This document shows, one piece after another, positions 1 to 9,250 of a stretch of 64,000 nt of DNA. The notes below the pieces were generated by a model. The model saw only the letters and a program-made list of their open reading frames with translations, was not told the origin of the DNA and did not search any database. The position numbers and the translations under genes are program-made. The stretch's first letter is position 1. Every line of letters begins with the position of its first letter. The stretch is from Sphingomonas caseinilytica (GTDB lineage: Bacteria; Pseudomonadota; Alphaproteobacteria; Sphingomonadales; Sphingomonadaceae): contig NZ_JAMGBA010000001.1 in NCBI RefSeq assembly GCF_023516455.1, forward strand, positions 124,001 through 188,000. The letters are read 5' to 3'.

Positions 1-410
1 CGCCAGCGGTCCACACGCTGGTCCAGGCGGGAGGAGGCTTGTCCGTCGCTTCGCCATTTACTCCGACTAGCTTGAACTTCGACATCATTCTCGGGGTCGG
101 CGAGCAGGCTGGCGCGGTTGAGGTGTTGGTCGCCAACCGACATGATGCTCTAATGAATCCCGAAGTGGGTCCCTGGGTGGACTGCAGTCGCAATCCCGGT
201 TTTCGGAAGGCCAGCATCGGAATTGACGGCGTCTTGGCTATTGGGCCCGATTGGTACCGAAGCGCCGAGACTCCGCTGCAACTGGCAACGTATGGTTCGA
301 CGATGGAGGCCGCGGAGCGTGCACTGTCCGCAATGCTGGGTCCGACCATCATTCTGAAAAGCGAGGCCTCCCGGCTGCCATTGCCGCTTCTCCCAGCGAC
401 TGCCCGATGA
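1..410 (+). CDS. Unrecognised protein, C-terminal part only (open at window edge)
   Basis: The reading frame is open from the left edge (first complete codon at base 3) to a TGA, so only about 135 C-terminal residues are visible and the true start lies outside the window. The stop overlaps the next start in an ATGA arrangement, and the following genes are joined in the same way, so I read this as the tail of a real gene at the head of the capsule operon. The visible part has a Val/Ala-rich stretch, then a segment rich in Gly, Ile and Asp, and ends in a Leu/Pro-rich tail. I do not recognise the family. The position before kdsA suggests capsule synthesis, but nothing in the sequence proves it. 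A GTG or TTG start inside the frame is possible but not needed. Confidence 0.55.
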   Translation, partial: PAVHTLVQAGGGLSVASPFTPTSLNFDIILGVGEQAGAVEVLVANRHDALMNPEVGPWVDCSRNPGFRKASIGIDGVLAIGPDWYRSAETPLQLATYGSTMEAAERALSAMLGPTIILKSEASRLPLPLLPATAR

Positions 411-2623
411 GCCAACGCCCAAGCGCCTATTTCATCATTAACCTGGTGCAGGACATAAACATCCTGCGCCCCCTGATTGTCATGGCTGCTCGAGATTTCG
501 GGCTGCGGACTCATCTGCTGGTCAGTCCGCAATTTGCCGGCCGTGACCTGTTCGGCATTTGGGAGCGAGAACTGCGGCTGCTTGAGGAAGAGCACGGCAT
601 TGGTCGCACTGATTTCTCCGACGCGTGGCAGGCAAGTCAGGCGTTGATCGGACCGGGCGTCCTGTTCGCGGGGAGTGAATCCAACCTGGCGGGTCACCGA
701 ACCTCTCACGACATCCTGCGCATGTCGCCGGCGGATATAGTCTGCGTGACACTTCAGCACGGTTTCGAATGTGTCGGTTTCCGCCACAACGCAGCCCATG
801 ACCGTGCCCACGGTCGATCTGTTTCCTTTGCGGCCGATTTGGTCTGTGCCTGGCAGCCGCTCGACCTACTGACCTCAATGGCCCCATCTCAACGGGCCAA
901 AGTGATCGTGACCGGTCCAACCTCCGTGCTGCAATCCTTTCCGGAAACCGGCGCCACGTCATCGGCCGCGCCCGGCATCGTTTGCGAGAATCTGCATTCG
1001 GTCCGGATGAGTTCCGGTAACCTCAAGGCCGATTTCGTCTCGTCTTTCGAGCAGTTCTGCGGGCTGATGAAGCAGGAGACTCGCCAGGTCGTCCTCCGTC
1101 CCCACCCAGGCGGGCAATATGCACTGAAGAACAGCTTGCCGCTCCCCGCGAACGCCACGATCAACAACCAGCCAATGTTCAGGGTCGACCTGGGCCGGTA
1201 TGCCTATGGCATCTCGGCCCCGTCCTCGGTGATCATCGACATGGTCCTTGCCGGCATTCCCACGGCGGTATGGCGCGATGCGGGGCAACAAGTGTCCGCC
1301 GACAATTACGACGGGCTCGCAACCGTGACGACCGTTTCGGACTGGGCCGATTTCGCCAGGTCGGCCATGGAGGATCCCGAACCCATCCTTGAAAGGCAGC
1401 GCCGCTTTCTGGCGGAAACCCAGATGCCTACCGACCCGCAGCGGGTCTACGGCCGATATGCCGAGCTGTTCGCCGCCGCCCTCCGGCTGGAATCGCGGCC
1501 CTATCGCGTGTCGGTCGAGCGGGAGCGGATTCTGTTGGTGGCCAACGCCCACCTGCCGACTGTCCAGGTTTGCCTGGAAAGGCCGCTAGAGGGCTTAGTC
1601 CGAAACGGAGCTGTGGCAACGCAGCTGATCACCGAATTCGAGCTTGCTGCGGCCCATAAGCGGGGCGGGGCGGACGGAGCCCGGGAATGGCTGGACGATG
1701 AATTCAAGCGGTTCGGTCCGACCGCCCTCATGTTCAGCCGCTATAGTGGGCCGATGGCCGAAACCATCCTTGAACTGGCCGACGGAATCCCCGTCATCTA
1801 TCACATCGACGACGATCTGCTGGGGGTCCCGGAGACCATCGGGGCGCGGAAATTCACCTATCACAACAATCCGGCGCGGCTGGAAACTGTGCGGCTGCTG
1901 CTAGAGAGGTCCGATCTCGTCTATACCTCCACCGAGCGGCTGAAGCGCCGGCTGCAGGAATATTATCCGCAAGCAAATATGGTGGCAGGTGCGATCAACA
2001 GTTCGTGCGAACCCCTGCGCGGAGCGAGGACCGGCAAGGCCCGAACTGTCGGCTATATGGCAAGTGCCGATCACCTGCCCAATCTGATGGAAGTCCTGCC
2101 CGCCATCGTCAGGCTGCTCGACCGCCACGGCGATCTTCGGTTCGAGTTGTTCGGTTCGATCCAGATTCCCGCCGAGCTGGAGCGCTTTGGTGATCGCATC
2201 AGGAAGGTCTCGCCGATCGCGAACTACGAGGAGTTCCTGAAGCGCTTCGGGGATGAGGAGTGGGACATCGGAATTTGCCCGCTTGTCAAATCCGAGTTCA
2301 ACCTGACCAAATCAATCAACAAGTGGATAGAATATTCCGCGCTCGGCATTTCGGTCATTGCCACGCGCGGCATGATTTATGACGAATGCTGTGCCGACGG
2401 CGCTGGCATACTTGCCGACGGCGTGGACGAATGGTTCGACGCCCTCGATCGACTCGTAACGGACGACCGGGAACGAGCGAGGCAGGTCGAAAGGGCGCAG
2501 CAGAAGCTGCTTGACGATTATTCTCCCCGCCGCCATCGGGACCAGATCCTGGACATTATCTCGCAGGCGCGTGCGGTATCCCGCGCGACTCCTGGATTTC
2601 AGCCCATTGAAGGGACAGCATGA
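407..2623 (+). CDS. Two-domain glycosyltransferase-like capsule protein
   Basis: The product is a 738-residue cytoplasmic protein that looks like two GT-B-type units in one chain. The first half (about 1-365) has an RPHPGG motif near 231 and an APSS...AGIP segment near 271. This resembles the nucleotide-sugar-binding end of KpsC/KpsS- and CDP-glycerol-transferase-like proteins. The second half starts with a new beta-strand (ILLVAN, near 375), has HIDDD near 466, and a GT4-like C-terminal lobe with a KxxxKW(I)EY-type segment and conserved Gly/Glu region. The ATG at 407 is chosen over an in-frame start 156 bp upstream because it overlaps the upstream stop (ATGA) and removes a low-complexity, unconserved-looking leader. 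It also overlaps kdsA by 4 bp. Probable role: assembly of the capsule repeat or its linker. The acceptor and donor sugars cannot be told from sequence. Confidence 0.75.
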   Translation: MSQRPSAYFIINLVQDINILRPLIVMAARDFGLRTHLLVSPQFAGRDLFGIWERELRLLEEEHGIGRTDFSDAWQASQALIGPGVLFAGSESNLAGHRTSHDILRMSPADIVCVTLQHGFECVGFRHNAAHDRAHGRSVSFAADLVCAWQPLDLLTSMAPSQRAKVIVTGPTSVLQSFPETGATSSAAPGIVCENLHSVRMSSGNLKADFVSSFEQFCGLMKQETRQVVLRPHPGGQYALKNSLPLPANATINNQPMFRVDLGRYAYGISAPSSVIIDMVLAGIPTAVWRDAGQQVSADNYDGLATVTTVSDWADFARSAMEDPEPILERQRRFLAETQMPTDPQRVYGRYAELFAAALRLESRPYRVSVERERILLVANAHLPTVQVCLERPLEGLVRNGAVATQLITEFELAAAHKRGGADGAREWLDDEFKRFGPTALMFSRYSGPMAETILELADGIPVIYHIDDDLLGVPETIGARKFTYHNNPARLETVRLLLERSDLVYTSTERLKRRLQEYYPQANMVAGAINSSCEPLRGARTGKARTVGYMASADHLPNLMEVLPAIVRLLDRHGDLRFELFGSIQIPAELERFGDRIRKVSPIANYEEFLKRFGDEEWDIGICPLVKSEFNLTKSINKWIEYSALGISVIATRGMIYDECCADGAGILADGVDEWFDALDRLVTDDRERARQVERAQQKLLDDYSPRRHRDQILDIISQARAVSRATPGFQPIEGTA

Positions 2624-3465
2624 ACAGCTCTGTGGTTTCGCTCGACGGAGGAATTCGCTTCTCGAACGACGACGCATTCGTCCTCATCGGAGGAATGAAT
2701 GTCATCGAGGACGAGGCGACGTTGATGGAAGTTGCCGGAGAGTTCGTGCAGCTGACCGCGGATCTCGGCATCCCTTATGTTTTTAAGGCCAGCTTCGACA
2801 AGGCCAACCGCTCTTCCATCAATTCATTTCGCGGCCCAGGACTGGAAAAAGGCTTGGCAATGCTCGACGCAGTCAAGCGGCGCTTTGGCGTTCCGGTGCT
2901 GACGGACGTTCACGAACCCCACCAGGCCGCCCCGGCTGCCGAAGTTGCCGATATCATCCAGCTCCCCGCTTTCCTCGCCCGCCAGACGGACCTGGTGACC
3001 GCCATGGCTCGCACGGGAGCGGTGATCAACGTCAAGAAGCCGCAATTCCTGGCGCCCCAGGAAATGAAGCATATCATCAGCAAATGCCGCGAAGCGGGCA
3101 ACGACCGGATCATCCTGTGCGAGCGCGGGACCAGCTTCGGTTACAACAACCTTGTCGTCGACATGCTTGGCATGGACCAGATGAAGTCGCTGGCGCCCGT
3201 GGTGTTCGACGCGACGCACGCCCTGCAAATGCCGGGCGGTCGAGCCGACAGCGCCGGCGGCCGGCGGCAGCAGGCGGCAGCCCTAGCCCGTTCAGGAATG
3301 GCCATTGGAATTGCCGGCCTCTTTCTCGAAGCTCACCCCGATCCTGAACAAGCTAAGTGCGACGGACCCTGCGCCTTGCCGCTTCATGCGCTGAAAAGCT
3401 ATTTGCAACAAATACAAGCGGTTGACAGCATGGTTAAGTCGTTCAAACCGCTCGAAATAGCTTGA
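2620..3465 (+). CDS. kdsA: 3-deoxy-8-phosphooctulonate synthase (Kdo-8-P synthase)
   Basis: KdsA condenses phosphoenolpyruvate with D-arabinose 5-phosphate to give Kdo-8-phosphate, the committed step to CMP-Kdo, in the cytoplasm. The 281-residue protein follows the Escherichia coli enzyme closely: GGMNVIE near the N terminus, [42 protein letters not shown], the [10 protein letters not shown] loop, a GGRR phosphate motif and EAHPDP near the end. Asn27 stands where metal-dependent enzymes have Cys, so this should be the metal-independent class. Start and stop overlap both neighbours by 4 bp. Its place inside a capsule operon fits a KPS capsule with a poly-Kdo anchor; it may be a second copy besides the lipopolysaccharide one, which is not visible here. 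Confidence 0.96.
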   Translation: MNSSVVSLDGGIRFSNDDAFVLIGGMNVIEDEATLMEVAGEFVQLTADLGIPYVFKASFDKANRSSINSFRGPGLEKGLAMLDAVKRRFGVPVLTDVHEPHQAAPAAEVADIIQLPAFLARQTDLVTAMARTGAVINVKKPQFLAPQEMKHIISKCREAGNDRIILCERGTSFGYNNLVVDMLGMDQMKSLAPVVFDATHALQMPGGRADSAGGRRQQAAALARSGMAIGIAGLFLEAHPDPEQAKCDGPCALPLHALKSYLQQIQAVDSMVKSFKPLEIA

Positions 3466-4274
3466 GATTGTTGCAGATGCAGCGTCTTGCGGGCCTGAAT
3501 CTTATTGGGAAAAGGCAGTTTGTGGCGGATTACCAAATGTTACTTTACGGGGACAGCCATAGCGAAGCAGTCTTCCAGGCGGCCGAGCTGCGCGAGCGCA
3601 GGCGCTACCCCACCTCGATAGCTATCCACCGAGCTCGCAGGCAAAAGGGCGAGAAGGTGATCGGCGACACAAGCCTCGAAGAGTTCGTTGAGATTGCGCG
3701 CGGGCTCAGCAGCTCGGACATGGTCATATCCATGATCGGCGGAAACCAGCACGCGGTGCTGGCGACGATCCAGCATCCGATCCCGTTCGACGTCCTGGAG
3801 CCGGGCGCCGATTTCAGCTCGCTTCGACCCGGCACCGAACTCATCCCTTACCGCGCGATAGCGTCGATCATTCATGGCGGCATTCGCGGGCGGGACGGCC
3901 GCGCGCTCAGCAAGATCCGTGATGCGACCCCGGCAAGAATGTTCCATATTATTCCGCCGCCTCCCAAGAGGGACAGCGATTTCATTCGCAGCTATCACGA
4001 AAGCCGTTTCTCGGAAGATATTGCCAAGCTCGGAGTGTCTTCGCCGGAATTGCGTATGAAGATTTGGCGGATGCAGCGCAATCTGCTCCACGAATATTGC
4101 GATGAGCTGGGGATCGAGGCGTTTGATCCGCCACAGGCGGCGCTTGACCAGGACGGGTTTCTCCTTCCCGAATATTACGCGAAGGATGCCACCCACGCGA
4201 ACCGCAACTACGGGCTGCTGCTGCTGCAAGAACTTGAGCAGCGGATTGTGCGCAGCAACGAAAGCGTCCAATGA
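3462..4274 (+). CDS. SGNH-hydrolase-like capsule modification protein
   Basis: The chain is up to 270 residues. It has a GDSH nucleophile-like block (Ser32), a GGN block near 95 and a DATH block (Asp242, His245), which together match SGNH/GDSL esterase and acyltransferase folds. No signal peptide or membrane segment is seen, so it should act in the cytoplasm. In polysaccharide operons such proteins usually add or remove acetyl groups on sugars; that role here is inference. The TTG used overlaps the kdsA stop by 4 bp (TTGA). An ATG 15 bp downstream (3477) and one just before the catalytic block (3537) are alternatives; the latter gives a more typical SGNH N terminus. The 3' end overlaps the GSCFA gene by 4 bp. 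Confidence 0.7.
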   Translation: MRLLQMQRLAGLNLIGKRQFVADYQMLLYGDSHSEAVFQAAELRERRRYPTSIAIHRARRQKGEKVIGDTSLEEFVEIARGLSSSDMVISMIGGNQHAVLATIQHPIPFDVLEPGADFSSLRPGTELIPYRAIASIIHGGIRGRDGRALSKIRDATPARMFHIIPPPPKRDSDFIRSYHESRFSEDIAKLGVSSPELRMKIWRMQRNLLHEYCDELGIEAFDPPQAALDQDGFLLPEYYAKDATHANRNYGLLLLQELEQRIVRSNESVQ

Positions 4275-5344
4275 CCAGCAATCCATATAAGGCATTGCCT
4301 GACAAGGCTTTTTGGCGGCGGACCGTCGCATCACCGGCTCCTGGCGAAGTCGATCCGGTGGGCGAATTCGGTCTCACCATCAGGCCCGAAACAAAAGTTG
4401 CGACCGCGGGCAGCTGCTTTGCCCAGCATATCGCACGCTATCTCAAGAATAGCGGCTATAATTATTACATTGCCGAAACCGGCCATCCACATTTATCGGA
4501 ACCGGCGCTTCAGGCGAACAATTACGGCCTGTACTCGGCTCGCTACGGTAACATCTATACGGCCCGGCAGCTAAGGCAGTTGATCGAACGGGCCTACGGC
4601 CGTTTTTCACCCAGCGAATCCTGCTGGCAGGAGGCCGAAGACAAATATCTCGATCCATTCCGGCCAACCGCGCAGCCCGGCGGATTTGTCTCCAGAGCCG
4701 AACTTGAGGCGGACCGCGCGCAACATCTTGCTGCCGTTCGGTCGATGTTCGAAACTCTAGACGTGTTCGTCTTCACGTTGGGCCTGACCGAGTGCTGGCG
4801 TTCCAAGGTCGACGGGGCCGTCTTTCCTTTGTGCCCGGGAGTCGAAGGAGGGAAGTTCGATCCGGAGACGCATGAATTCTACAATCAGGACGTCGATGAT
4901 GTCCTCGAAGACTTGACCGTCGTCCGTGGGGCGATCTGCGAGGTCAATCCCGATGCCGAGATCATCTTGACGGTTTCCCCTGTGCCGCTGATGGCCACGG
5001 CGGAGCCGGGCGCCAATGTGCTGTCTGCCACGACCTATTCAAAGTCGGTTTTGCGCGTTGCCGCGGAAACGATGCGCAAGCGACACTCCAACGTCCATTA
5101 TTTTCCCTCGTACGAGATCATTTCCGGAGCCTTCAACCGCGGCGGCTATTACGCCGATGATCTGCGCAATGTGGTCGAGACGGGCGTCAGCCATGTGATG
5201 GGACTGTTCATGAAGCATGTGACGGCCGGCGTCGCAGCGTCCCAGCCACCTGCTAAATGCTCAGATGCGAAGGCGGAACTTATGCGCAAGGCGCAGGAGA
5301 TGGTCGAGGTCGAGTGCGACGAGGTCGCGCTGGATCGCGAATAG
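4271..5344 (+). CDS. GSCFA-domain protein (SGNH-like)
   Basis: The 357-residue protein carries the diagnostic AGSCFAQHI segment at 46-54, after which the GSCFA family is named, and the family's FTLGLTECW and VSPVPL segments further on. GSCFA proteins are distantly related to SGNH hydrolases and are often found in surface polysaccharide loci; their exact reaction is not settled. The Ser in GSCFA would be the nucleophile by analogy. It lacks a signal peptide. It follows an SGNH-like gene with a 4-bp overlap, so the two may act in sequence on the same sugar, perhaps as an acyl-transfer pair. The last 25 residues are Glu/Val-rich and look non-catalytic. Confidence 0.8.
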   Translation: MTSNPYKALPDKAFWRRTVASPAPGEVDPVGEFGLTIRPETKVATAGSCFAQHIARYLKNSGYNYYIAETGHPHLSEPALQANNYGLYSARYGNIYTARQLRQLIERAYGRFSPSESCWQEAEDKYLDPFRPTAQPGGFVSRAELEADRAQHLAAVRSMFETLDVFVFTLGLTECWRSKVDGAVFPLCPGVEGGKFDPETHEFYNQDVDDVLEDLTVVRGAICEVNPDAEIILTVSPVPLMATAEPGANVLSATTYSKSVLRVAAETMRKRHSNVHYFPSYEIISGAFNRGGYYADDLRNVVETGVSHVMGLFMKHVTAGVAASQPPAKCSDAKAELMRKAQEMVEVECDEVALDRE

Positions 5345-5390
5345 TTCGAGTGACGCGTTGGAGGGCCTCATTCCCGATGGTGGACGATTA

Positions 5391-6407
5391 ATGAGTAGGG
5401 GCATGAGGAACTGGCTCGCTAACCTTTTTATGCCGCAACGGCCTTCGCGAGATCCGCGATCCGCAGACGAGGAATCCGCCGTCGAGCGGCATGTGCTTAG
5501 GACCAAATGGCTGGAGCAGACATTTGACGAGGTCGAGCATGGCGGCCGGACCATGCGCTTCGCCACAACCGGCTCCTCAAGCGTCAAGCGGCTTCGCTCC
5601 CTATTCTCGAAAGAGCCGATCACATTGGCGTGGATCGACAGCTTTGTAGAAGGCGAAACGCTGTTCGACATCGGCGCTAATGTCGGCATGTACACCATTT
5701 ATGCAGCGATCATGCGGAAGGCCGGGGTCTACGCGTTTGAGCCCGAAGCGTTGAACTTCGCCGAGCTCAACAAGAATATTTTCCTCAATGGCCTGCATCA
5801 CCAAGTGCTGGCCTACGGCCTGGCGCTGAGCGACGTCGACAAGACGGATCGCCTTCTGCTTAGCGATTTCGGGCTCGGTATATCCCATCACGATTTTGAG
5901 GAAAACAGCTGGACCGAGGACAAGCAGTTCGCGCCGGACTGGAAGGTCAGCAAGGACGACCGTCGGCCGCAAGGTTGCATCGGCCGGAAACTGGATACGC
6001 TGATCGCCGACGGCCTTCCGTTCCCCGATCATATCAAGATTGATGTCGACGGGCTTGAGCATAGGGTGGTTGCTGGGATGCTGGAGACCCTGGCCGACCC
6101 TCGGCTGCAAACGGTGCTGATCGAAATCAATTTCGACAATCCAAAGAATCTCGAAATCATCGATCGGATCGTGGAGCTAGGCTGGCGCTACTCATGGGAC
6201 CAGCTGCGCACCCACCGGACCGTGAAGTTTAGCGTCGAACAGATTCGATCCTACCAGCAGCGGGGAGTTGGCGGGCTCAACTACATTTTCTTCCGCGACG
6301 ACTGGTACGACGAATATTTTTCCGAGGTCTTCGCCAACTACACGCCCGGCGAGCGGATATTGAGCAGGTCGAGGCAGGCCGAAACCTTCGTCGAGACGCA
6401 GTCGTGA
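5391..6407 (+). CDS. FkbM-family methyltransferase
   Basis: This 338-residue protein has the FkbM pattern: a SAM-binding DIGANVGMYT block near 93, the acidic YAFEPEA segment, and the later KIDVDGLEHRVVAGM block followed by VLIEINFDN. FkbM enzymes O-methylate sugars or polyketides with SAM. An open frame runs 126 bp further upstream but overlaps the GSCFA gene and encodes an Arg/Ser-rich leader unlike the family, so the ATG at 5391 is preferred; the 46-bp gap from the previous stop is the only real spacing in this part of the operon. The stop overlaps the GTG of the next gene. It probably methylates a capsule sugar. Confidence 0.85.
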   Translation: MSRGMRNWLANLFMPQRPSRDPRSADEESAVERHVLRTKWLEQTFDEVEHGGRTMRFATTGSSSVKRLRSLFSKEPITLAWIDSFVEGETLFDIGANVGMYTIYAAIMRKAGVYAFEPEALNFAELNKNIFLNGLHHQVLAYGLALSDVDKTDRLLLSDFGLGISHHDFEENSWTEDKQFAPDWKVSKDDRRPQGCIGRKLDTLIADGLPFPDHIKIDVDGLEHRVVAGMLETLADPRLQTVLIEINFDNPKNLEIIDRIVELGWRYSWDQLRTHRTVKFSVEQIRSYQQRGVGGLNYIFFRDDWYDEYFSEVFANYTPGERILSRSRQAETFVETQS

Positions 6408-7510
6408 ACTGGCCAGAATTAGCCGAGCTGCGTGATATCAGGGTCGGGCCCTTGACGGTCGGGAACAGCAAGACCCGGCTGTCGTTGGCCGCCGATCCTC
6501 CACATCCGGCCCTGGGCCACATGCGCAGCGGCGCGCCGGATAGCGTGGTCAAGATTCTCCCGCTTTCCGACCATGACGAGAATTCAATGCCGGTGATCGA
6601 GGAGCCGATCATTTATGGCGGGTTGCTGTTCCGGCATTTCGGCCACGCGATTTCGGAAAGCATCCATCGACTTTGGCCGCGGTTCGCGATGAAGGAGCTG
6701 GCATCGGCAAGGATCGCGTTCCACCTGGTGAACAACACCAAGGTGATGCCTTACGTCACTGAGGCGTTCAATCTCCACGGCATTCCAAGGCGCCACATAT
6801 TGGGCATCGACCAGCCGATGCTATTCCGTCACCTGTTCGTCGGTCCCCAGGCCAGGCAGATGGCTGGGCCCACGATCATTCCCAATTATCGCTCCATGCT
6901 GGATCATTCGCTTGGCCGTCGGCTTCCGCCCCCCGGCGGGACGCGGCGGCTTTATGTTTCCCGCATGTATCACCACCACACGGGCTCCTTTTACGGCGAA
7001 AGTTTCGTCGAGAAGCAGCTCGCAGCTTGCGGTTTCGAGATCATCTATCCCGAGCAGCACCGGCTGACCGCACTGGTCGAAATTCTACGGGACAGCGAAC
7101 TCGCCGTCTTTGCCGAGGGCAGTGCGATCCACGCGCTGGAACTTTGCGGCTCCGTGACTCCGGCGGCGTTCGTCATCGGCCGCCGGGGCATGTCGACCGA
7201 GCGATTCACGCCGCTCTTGTCCAATATTTGCCAGAAATGGAAGATTTCCGACCATTTGTTGGCCAACCTCGGAATGTCGGCGGACAAAAAGAAGCACTCC
7301 GGGCTTATTCGCCTATCCGCGGTCATGAGGGATTTGCAGGAATTTTCTGGGATCGCTGCTATTGGCAGCTTCACTCCAGACCAGCTGTCTGACGCGATCA
7401 GGATGGACCTGGAGCATCACATCGGCGACGAGCGAAACGAACGGGACGCCGATTATGCGCGACGGGCGTCCGAGATGGCCGACATCGCCCTGACTCGGGA
7501 ACCCTTCTGA
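6404..7510 (+). CDS. GT61-family glycosyltransferase
   Basis: The protein has 368 residues from a GTG that overlaps the previous stop by 4 bp. It shows the GT61 (DUF563) hallmarks: FGHAISESIHRLWP near 78-91, RLYVSR near 182, and EGSAIHALELC near 238, where Glu and the following small residues mark the donor side of this GT-B-like family. Bacterial GT61 members act in capsule and lipopolysaccharide synthesis, often as xylosyl- or related transferases; the donor cannot be assigned here. There is no membrane segment. The last 40 residues are charged and probably helical. A gap of 118 bp separates it from the next gene. Confidence 0.8.
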   Translation: MNWPELAELRDIRVGPLTVGNSKTRLSLAADPPHPALGHMRSGAPDSVVKILPLSDHDENSMPVIEEPIIYGGLLFRHFGHAISESIHRLWPRFAMKELASARIAFHLVNNTKVMPYVTEAFNLHGIPRRHILGIDQPMLFRHLFVGPQARQMAGPTIIPNYRSMLDHSLGRRLPPPGGTRRLYVSRMYHHHTGSFYGESFVEKQLAACGFEIIYPEQHRLTALVEILRDSELAVFAEGSAIHALELCGSVTPAAFVIGRRGMSTERFTPLLSNICQKWKISDHLLANLGMSADKKKHSGLIRLSAVMRDLQEFSGIAAIGSFTPDQLSDAIRMDLEHHIGDERNERDADYARRASEMADIALTREPF

Positions 7511-7628
7511 GGCCGGAAGCACAAAGATGGTCAAAGCGAGTGAAAACAGACCCTTCAACTATTGCCGCTGCTGCGCCTCACTTCTATCGCGTCAATAGAT
7601 CCCAATAGATTGAACGAGGAGCGTCCCC

Positions 7629-8321
7629 GTGGGCCTGTGGCAAGATTTCCTGATTAATGACGACAAAGTGATCCATAAATGGGCGCACTATTTTCCGGTC
7701 TATGAGCGTCATTTCGGGCCTTGGCAGAACCGTTCGCTCGTCTTCTGGGAAGTCGGCGTCTACGGCGGCGGATCGCTGCAGATGTGGCAGCGATATTTCG
7801 GGCCTAATGCGGTCATCGTTGGCCTCGACATCAACAAGGACTGCATGGCTCACGAGGGCCCCGGCATCAACGTTAGGATTGGCGACCAGGCGGATCCCGT
7901 CTTTCTCCAGTCGGTGATTGACGAGTTCGGCGTCCCCGATGTCGTCCTTGACGACGCTAGCCATCACATGAAGCCGACCTGGGACATGTTCCAGTTCCTA
8001 TATCCCAAGGTTCCCAAGAACGGGGTCTACATGGTCGAAGACATGCACACGAGCTATTGGCCGCATTGGGGCGGGGGCCTTAACGTGGAAGAATCCTTCA
8101 TCAACCGCTCCAAAAAACTGATCGACGAACTCAACGCAGACCATGCCAAGGGCGAAATCGAACCTACCGAGTTCACCAGGACAACCGGCAGCATCTCCTT
8201 CTACGACAGCATCGTCGTGTTCGAGAAAGGCAACATCTGGTGGAAGAATGGTTTCCGAACCGGCGCCGGCCACGGATCGCATGCAGCAAAGCAGGATCTG
8301 GCGGATCAGTCCGCCGGGTGA
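7629..8321 (+). CDS. CmcI-like SAM-dependent methyltransferase
   Basis: The gene encodes 230 residues from a GTG preceded by GAGGAG at a good distance. The fold signals are EVGVYGGGSLQMW near 41 (SAM-binding loop), VGLDINKDC near 64, the LDDASHH segment near 107 and a YMVEDMHTSYWPHW block. That set matches the cephalosporin-hydroxylase CmcI/MycE-like methyltransferases, in which the D-H residues bind Mg and help O-methylation of a sugar. It follows the GT61 gene after 118 bp that hold a short direct repeat (CAATAGATCCCAATAGAT) but no clear terminator. It ends head to head with the minus-strand operon, 7 bp away. Likely a capsule sugar O-methyltransferase. Confidence 0.75.
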   Translation: MGLWQDFLINDDKVIHKWAHYFPVYERHFGPWQNRSLVFWEVGVYGGGSLQMWQRYFGPNAVIVGLDINKDCMAHEGPGINVRIGDQADPVFLQSVIDEFGVPDVVLDDASHHMKPTWDMFQFLYPKVPKNGVYMVEDMHTSYWPHWGGGLNVEESFINRSKKLIDELNADHAKGEIEPTEFTRTTGSISFYDSIVVFEKGNIWWKNGFRTGAGHGSHAAKQDLADQSAG

Positions 8322-8328
8322 TGAACGT

Positions 8329-9234
8329 TTAGGTCAGGGCCGTCTGCATCTCCCGGTGGACCTCTTCGACCTGGGCGTTGAAGCGGTTGCCGGGATCGGA
8401 CATGGAATTGACTTTGACGAACCACATGTAAACCAGCGCAGCTTCGCCATAATAGATCTGATGGGCCACCAGCCGGCTCTCGCCTAGCCACACCTCGCCT
8501 GGTTCGAACGCGATCCGGTGGCGCGGAAGTTGGTCGAGCCACATCCGATCGGTCCCGCCGAGCAAGTCGCGCGTGATGAAGTCGATCATTTCGTTGGGGT
8601 CCTGCCCGGCAAAACGGGCGAGGTTATGCTTCTCGTACAGCAGCCGCATCATGTCGGGAAAACGATGGCCCAAGTGCCAGATTCTGGGACGGATATCGAG
8701 GTTAGCGAATACGCGAGCCTGATGAAAATCGTCGTCGATCGAATGATTGTCCCAGTGGAGATTCTCAAACAGCGTCCGCGTTAGCCGAAGGCTGGCGATC
8801 AGCTGGAACGGATCATATTCGGGAAAGGCGGTATCGAAGATCCCCAACACCGTTTCGTGGGACGCTTTCAGCGCGGTCGAAGCCTGGGCGAACAGCTTCC
8901 GGTCGCCCTTGCATATCACGTCGAACATCGCCTGCCGCACAGCGCTTTTGAAGCGAAGCGATCGAAAGCCAACTTTAGCCGGCGGCTCGCCTTCGAAAAA
9001 ATGAGTGGCTTCGAGTTTCTTAAGCTTGCGGCGGATCGGCACGGCCTGGATCGCGTCGATCGACTTTTCCAGCCTGGTCAGTACCTCGAAATCGAAGTCC
9101 AGCCTGAAGTCCTTGATGAGGACGATATTACCCTGCTCGACGAGGTCGGCGACCCCGCCGCGTTCGCGGATTTCAGGCAGGGACATTTCAAGGATGAAAT
9201 CCTTAACGTCTGGGTGACGTTCGATTACCGCCAT
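8329..9234 (-). CDS. Kdo-hydroxylase-like Fe(II)/2-oxoglutarate oxygenase
   Basis: The 301-residue product has a candidate iron triad: His160 and Asp162 in LHWDNH, and a distal His258 in VAHQIYYGEAALVYMWF. Between them RVFANLDIRPRIWHLG matches the RVF-N-PR-W-G pattern I recall from KdoO, the enzyme that hydroxylates C3 of Kdo in the lipopolysaccharide of Burkholderia and Yersinia. The distal part also matches KdoO's SHA...GQYALEQTF segment in pattern. The gene is last in the kpsE-kpsM-kpsT operon, 16 bp after kpsT, and kdsA lies on the other side of the island. I infer that it hydroxylates Kdo in the capsule anchor, or Kdo in lipid A. A different sugar or lipid substrate remains possible. Confidence 0.6.
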   Translation of the reverse strand: MAVIERHPDVKDFILEMSLPEIRERGGVADLVEQGNIVLIKDFRLDFDFEVLTRLEKSIDAIQAVPIRRKLKKLEATHFFEGEPPAKVGFRSLRFKSAVRQAMFDVICKGDRKLFAQASTALKASHETVLGIFDTAFPEYDPFQLIASLRLTRTLFENLHWDNHSIDDDFHQARVFANLDIRPRIWHLGHRFPDMMRLLYEKHNLARFAGQDPNEMIDFITRDLLGGTDRMWLDQLPRHRIAFEPGEVWLGESRLVAHQIYYGEAALVYMWFVKVNSMSDPGNRFNAQVEEVHREMQTALT

Positions 9235-9250
9235 CGGCCGATCCCAGCCA

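Noticed and set aside
251-406. N-terminal extension of the two-domain glycosyltransferase
   Set aside because: The extension overlaps the upstream frame, is low in hydrophobic pattern, and the ATG at 407 overlaps the preceding stop by 4 bp like the other genes of the operon.
1389-1904. Plus-strand alternative frames inside the two-domain glycosyltransferase
   Set aside because: They are Arg/Pro/Trp-rich, overlap fully with a gene having clear motifs, and have no ribosome site.
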